Part shown: positions 63,745-64,000 of the stretch, one piece after another
Position numbering within the stretch: the stretch's first letter is position 1
How the letters are laid out: every line of letters starts with the position of its first letter
Assembly: GCF_963666675.1 (NCBI RefSeq)
Contig: NZ_OY762929.1
Location: forward strand, 5,366,001 to 5,430,000
Reading direction: 5' to 3'
DNA: 64,000 nt
Source of the DNA: an uncultured Desulfobacter sp.
GTDB taxonomy: Bacteria; Desulfobacterota; Desulfobacteria; Desulfobacterales; Desulfobacteraceae
Made by a program: the position numbers and the translations under genes
Notes under the pieces: model-generated
What the model was told of the DNA's origin: nothing
Seen by the model: the letters and a program-made list of their open reading frames with translations, nothing else
The model's database searches: none

Positions 63745-64000
63745 ATGGACTTACCCAAGGACCCAATTAAAGACCCAATCAAAAAAAATGCCGGTGAAAA
63801 GGTTTTTGTCTCCACCGGACATACGGCGCATAAAACAGGCCCGGAGGCGATCAGGGCCATGCTCAAACAAAACGCACCCGAGATAAAACTGTTTTTCACC
63901 GCCTGCATCCACTGCTCCTATTGTGCAGACACCTGCTTTCTGCAGCGGAACAACCCGGATAATCCGACCTATACGCCCTCTTATAAAGTGATTCATTCCG
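63745..64000 (+). CDS. Cytoplasmic iron-sulfur subunit (HmcF/TmcB-like), 5' part
   Basis: Runs off the window. The first 85 residues contain ACIHCSYCADTCFLQ, a CxxCxxCxxxC 4Fe-4S binding motif. In complete relatives CCG domains of the HdrD type follow. It starts 2 nt after the membrane subunit gene stop, so the two are co-translated. Expected partner: the cytochrome b subunit just upstream. Confidence 0.8.
   Translation, partial: MDLPKDPIKDPIKKNAGEKVFVSTGHTAHKTGPEAIRAMLKQNAPEIKLFFTACIHCSYCADTCFLQRNNPDNPTYTPSYKVIHS

Noticed and set aside
48414..64000. Search for a selenoprotein (in-frame TGA with SECIS) near selC
   Set aside because: No gene in the window needs a TGA readthrough to make sense.

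Overview
The window reads as chromosome from a sulfate-reducing Desulfobacterota bacterium, most likely Desulfobacteraceae and close to Desulfobacter. The evidence is a succinyl-CoA:acetate CoA-transferase (the acetate-activating enzyme of Desulfobacter's TCA cycle), the start of an Hmc/Tmc-type transmembrane redox operon, a periplasmic triheme cytochrome, a selenocysteine tRNA, and complete branched-chain amino acid ABC and TRAP uptake systems. This assignment is inferred from gene content only.

Layout. 0-5.4 kb is core: an OmpA-type C-terminus, alanine aminotransferase, a chemoreceptor with three zinc-binding CZB modules, and a radical SAM enzyme. 5.4-28.7 kb is accessory DNA stacked at the 3' end of a tRNA-Glu gene. 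Island A (5.4-11.1 kb) ends in a large serine recombinase. Island B (11.1-28.7 kb) ends in a tyrosine integrase beside the intact tRNA. A 60-bp perfect direct repeat bounds island B, and a shorter tRNA 3'-end remnant marks the outer edge of island A. Each island carries a version of the same family-A-polymerase-like protein. Island B is heavily damaged. A gene encoding a GHKL (MORC-like) ATPase fused to a PD-(D/E)XK nuclease is split by an IS66-type element, whose tnpA is in turn split by a second element carrying a DUF4338 gene and an ISKra4-type transposase. Target duplications (8 and 9 bp) and inverted repeats are readable at both levels, and removing the insertions restores both frames.

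28.7-48.5 kb is core again: tRNA-Glu and tRNA-Phe, an ammonium channel, an SOS mutagenesis cassette (lexA, DUF72, imuB, dnaE2) with DUF72 where imuA usually sits, livGKHMF, a SYLF lipoprotein-like protein, a triheme cytochrome, dctPQM, a ModF-like ATPase, a HAD nucleotidase-like protein and selC.

49-56 kb, downstream of selC, holds an AT-rich defence-type operon with overlapping genes: a cytosine-5 DNA methyltransferase, a large protein with an N-terminal MORC-type GHKL ATPase and a C-terminal histidine-kinase-like module, a receiver-domain protein, and a Vsr-type endonuclease. The receiver gene is cut by a complete IS (18-bp inverted repeats, 9-bp target duplication); precise removal restores a 366-residue frame. 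The combination suggests a restriction-modification system run through a His-Asp phosphorelay, now broken at one gene. 56-58 kb has orphan antitoxin-like small genes. 58-64 kb has a surface-type protein with a C-terminal anchor, a CitE-like lyase, the CoA-transferase, outer membrane phospholipase A and the redox operon.

No CRISPR array or rRNA gene was seen. All family names come from recognised sequence motifs; no database search was possible.
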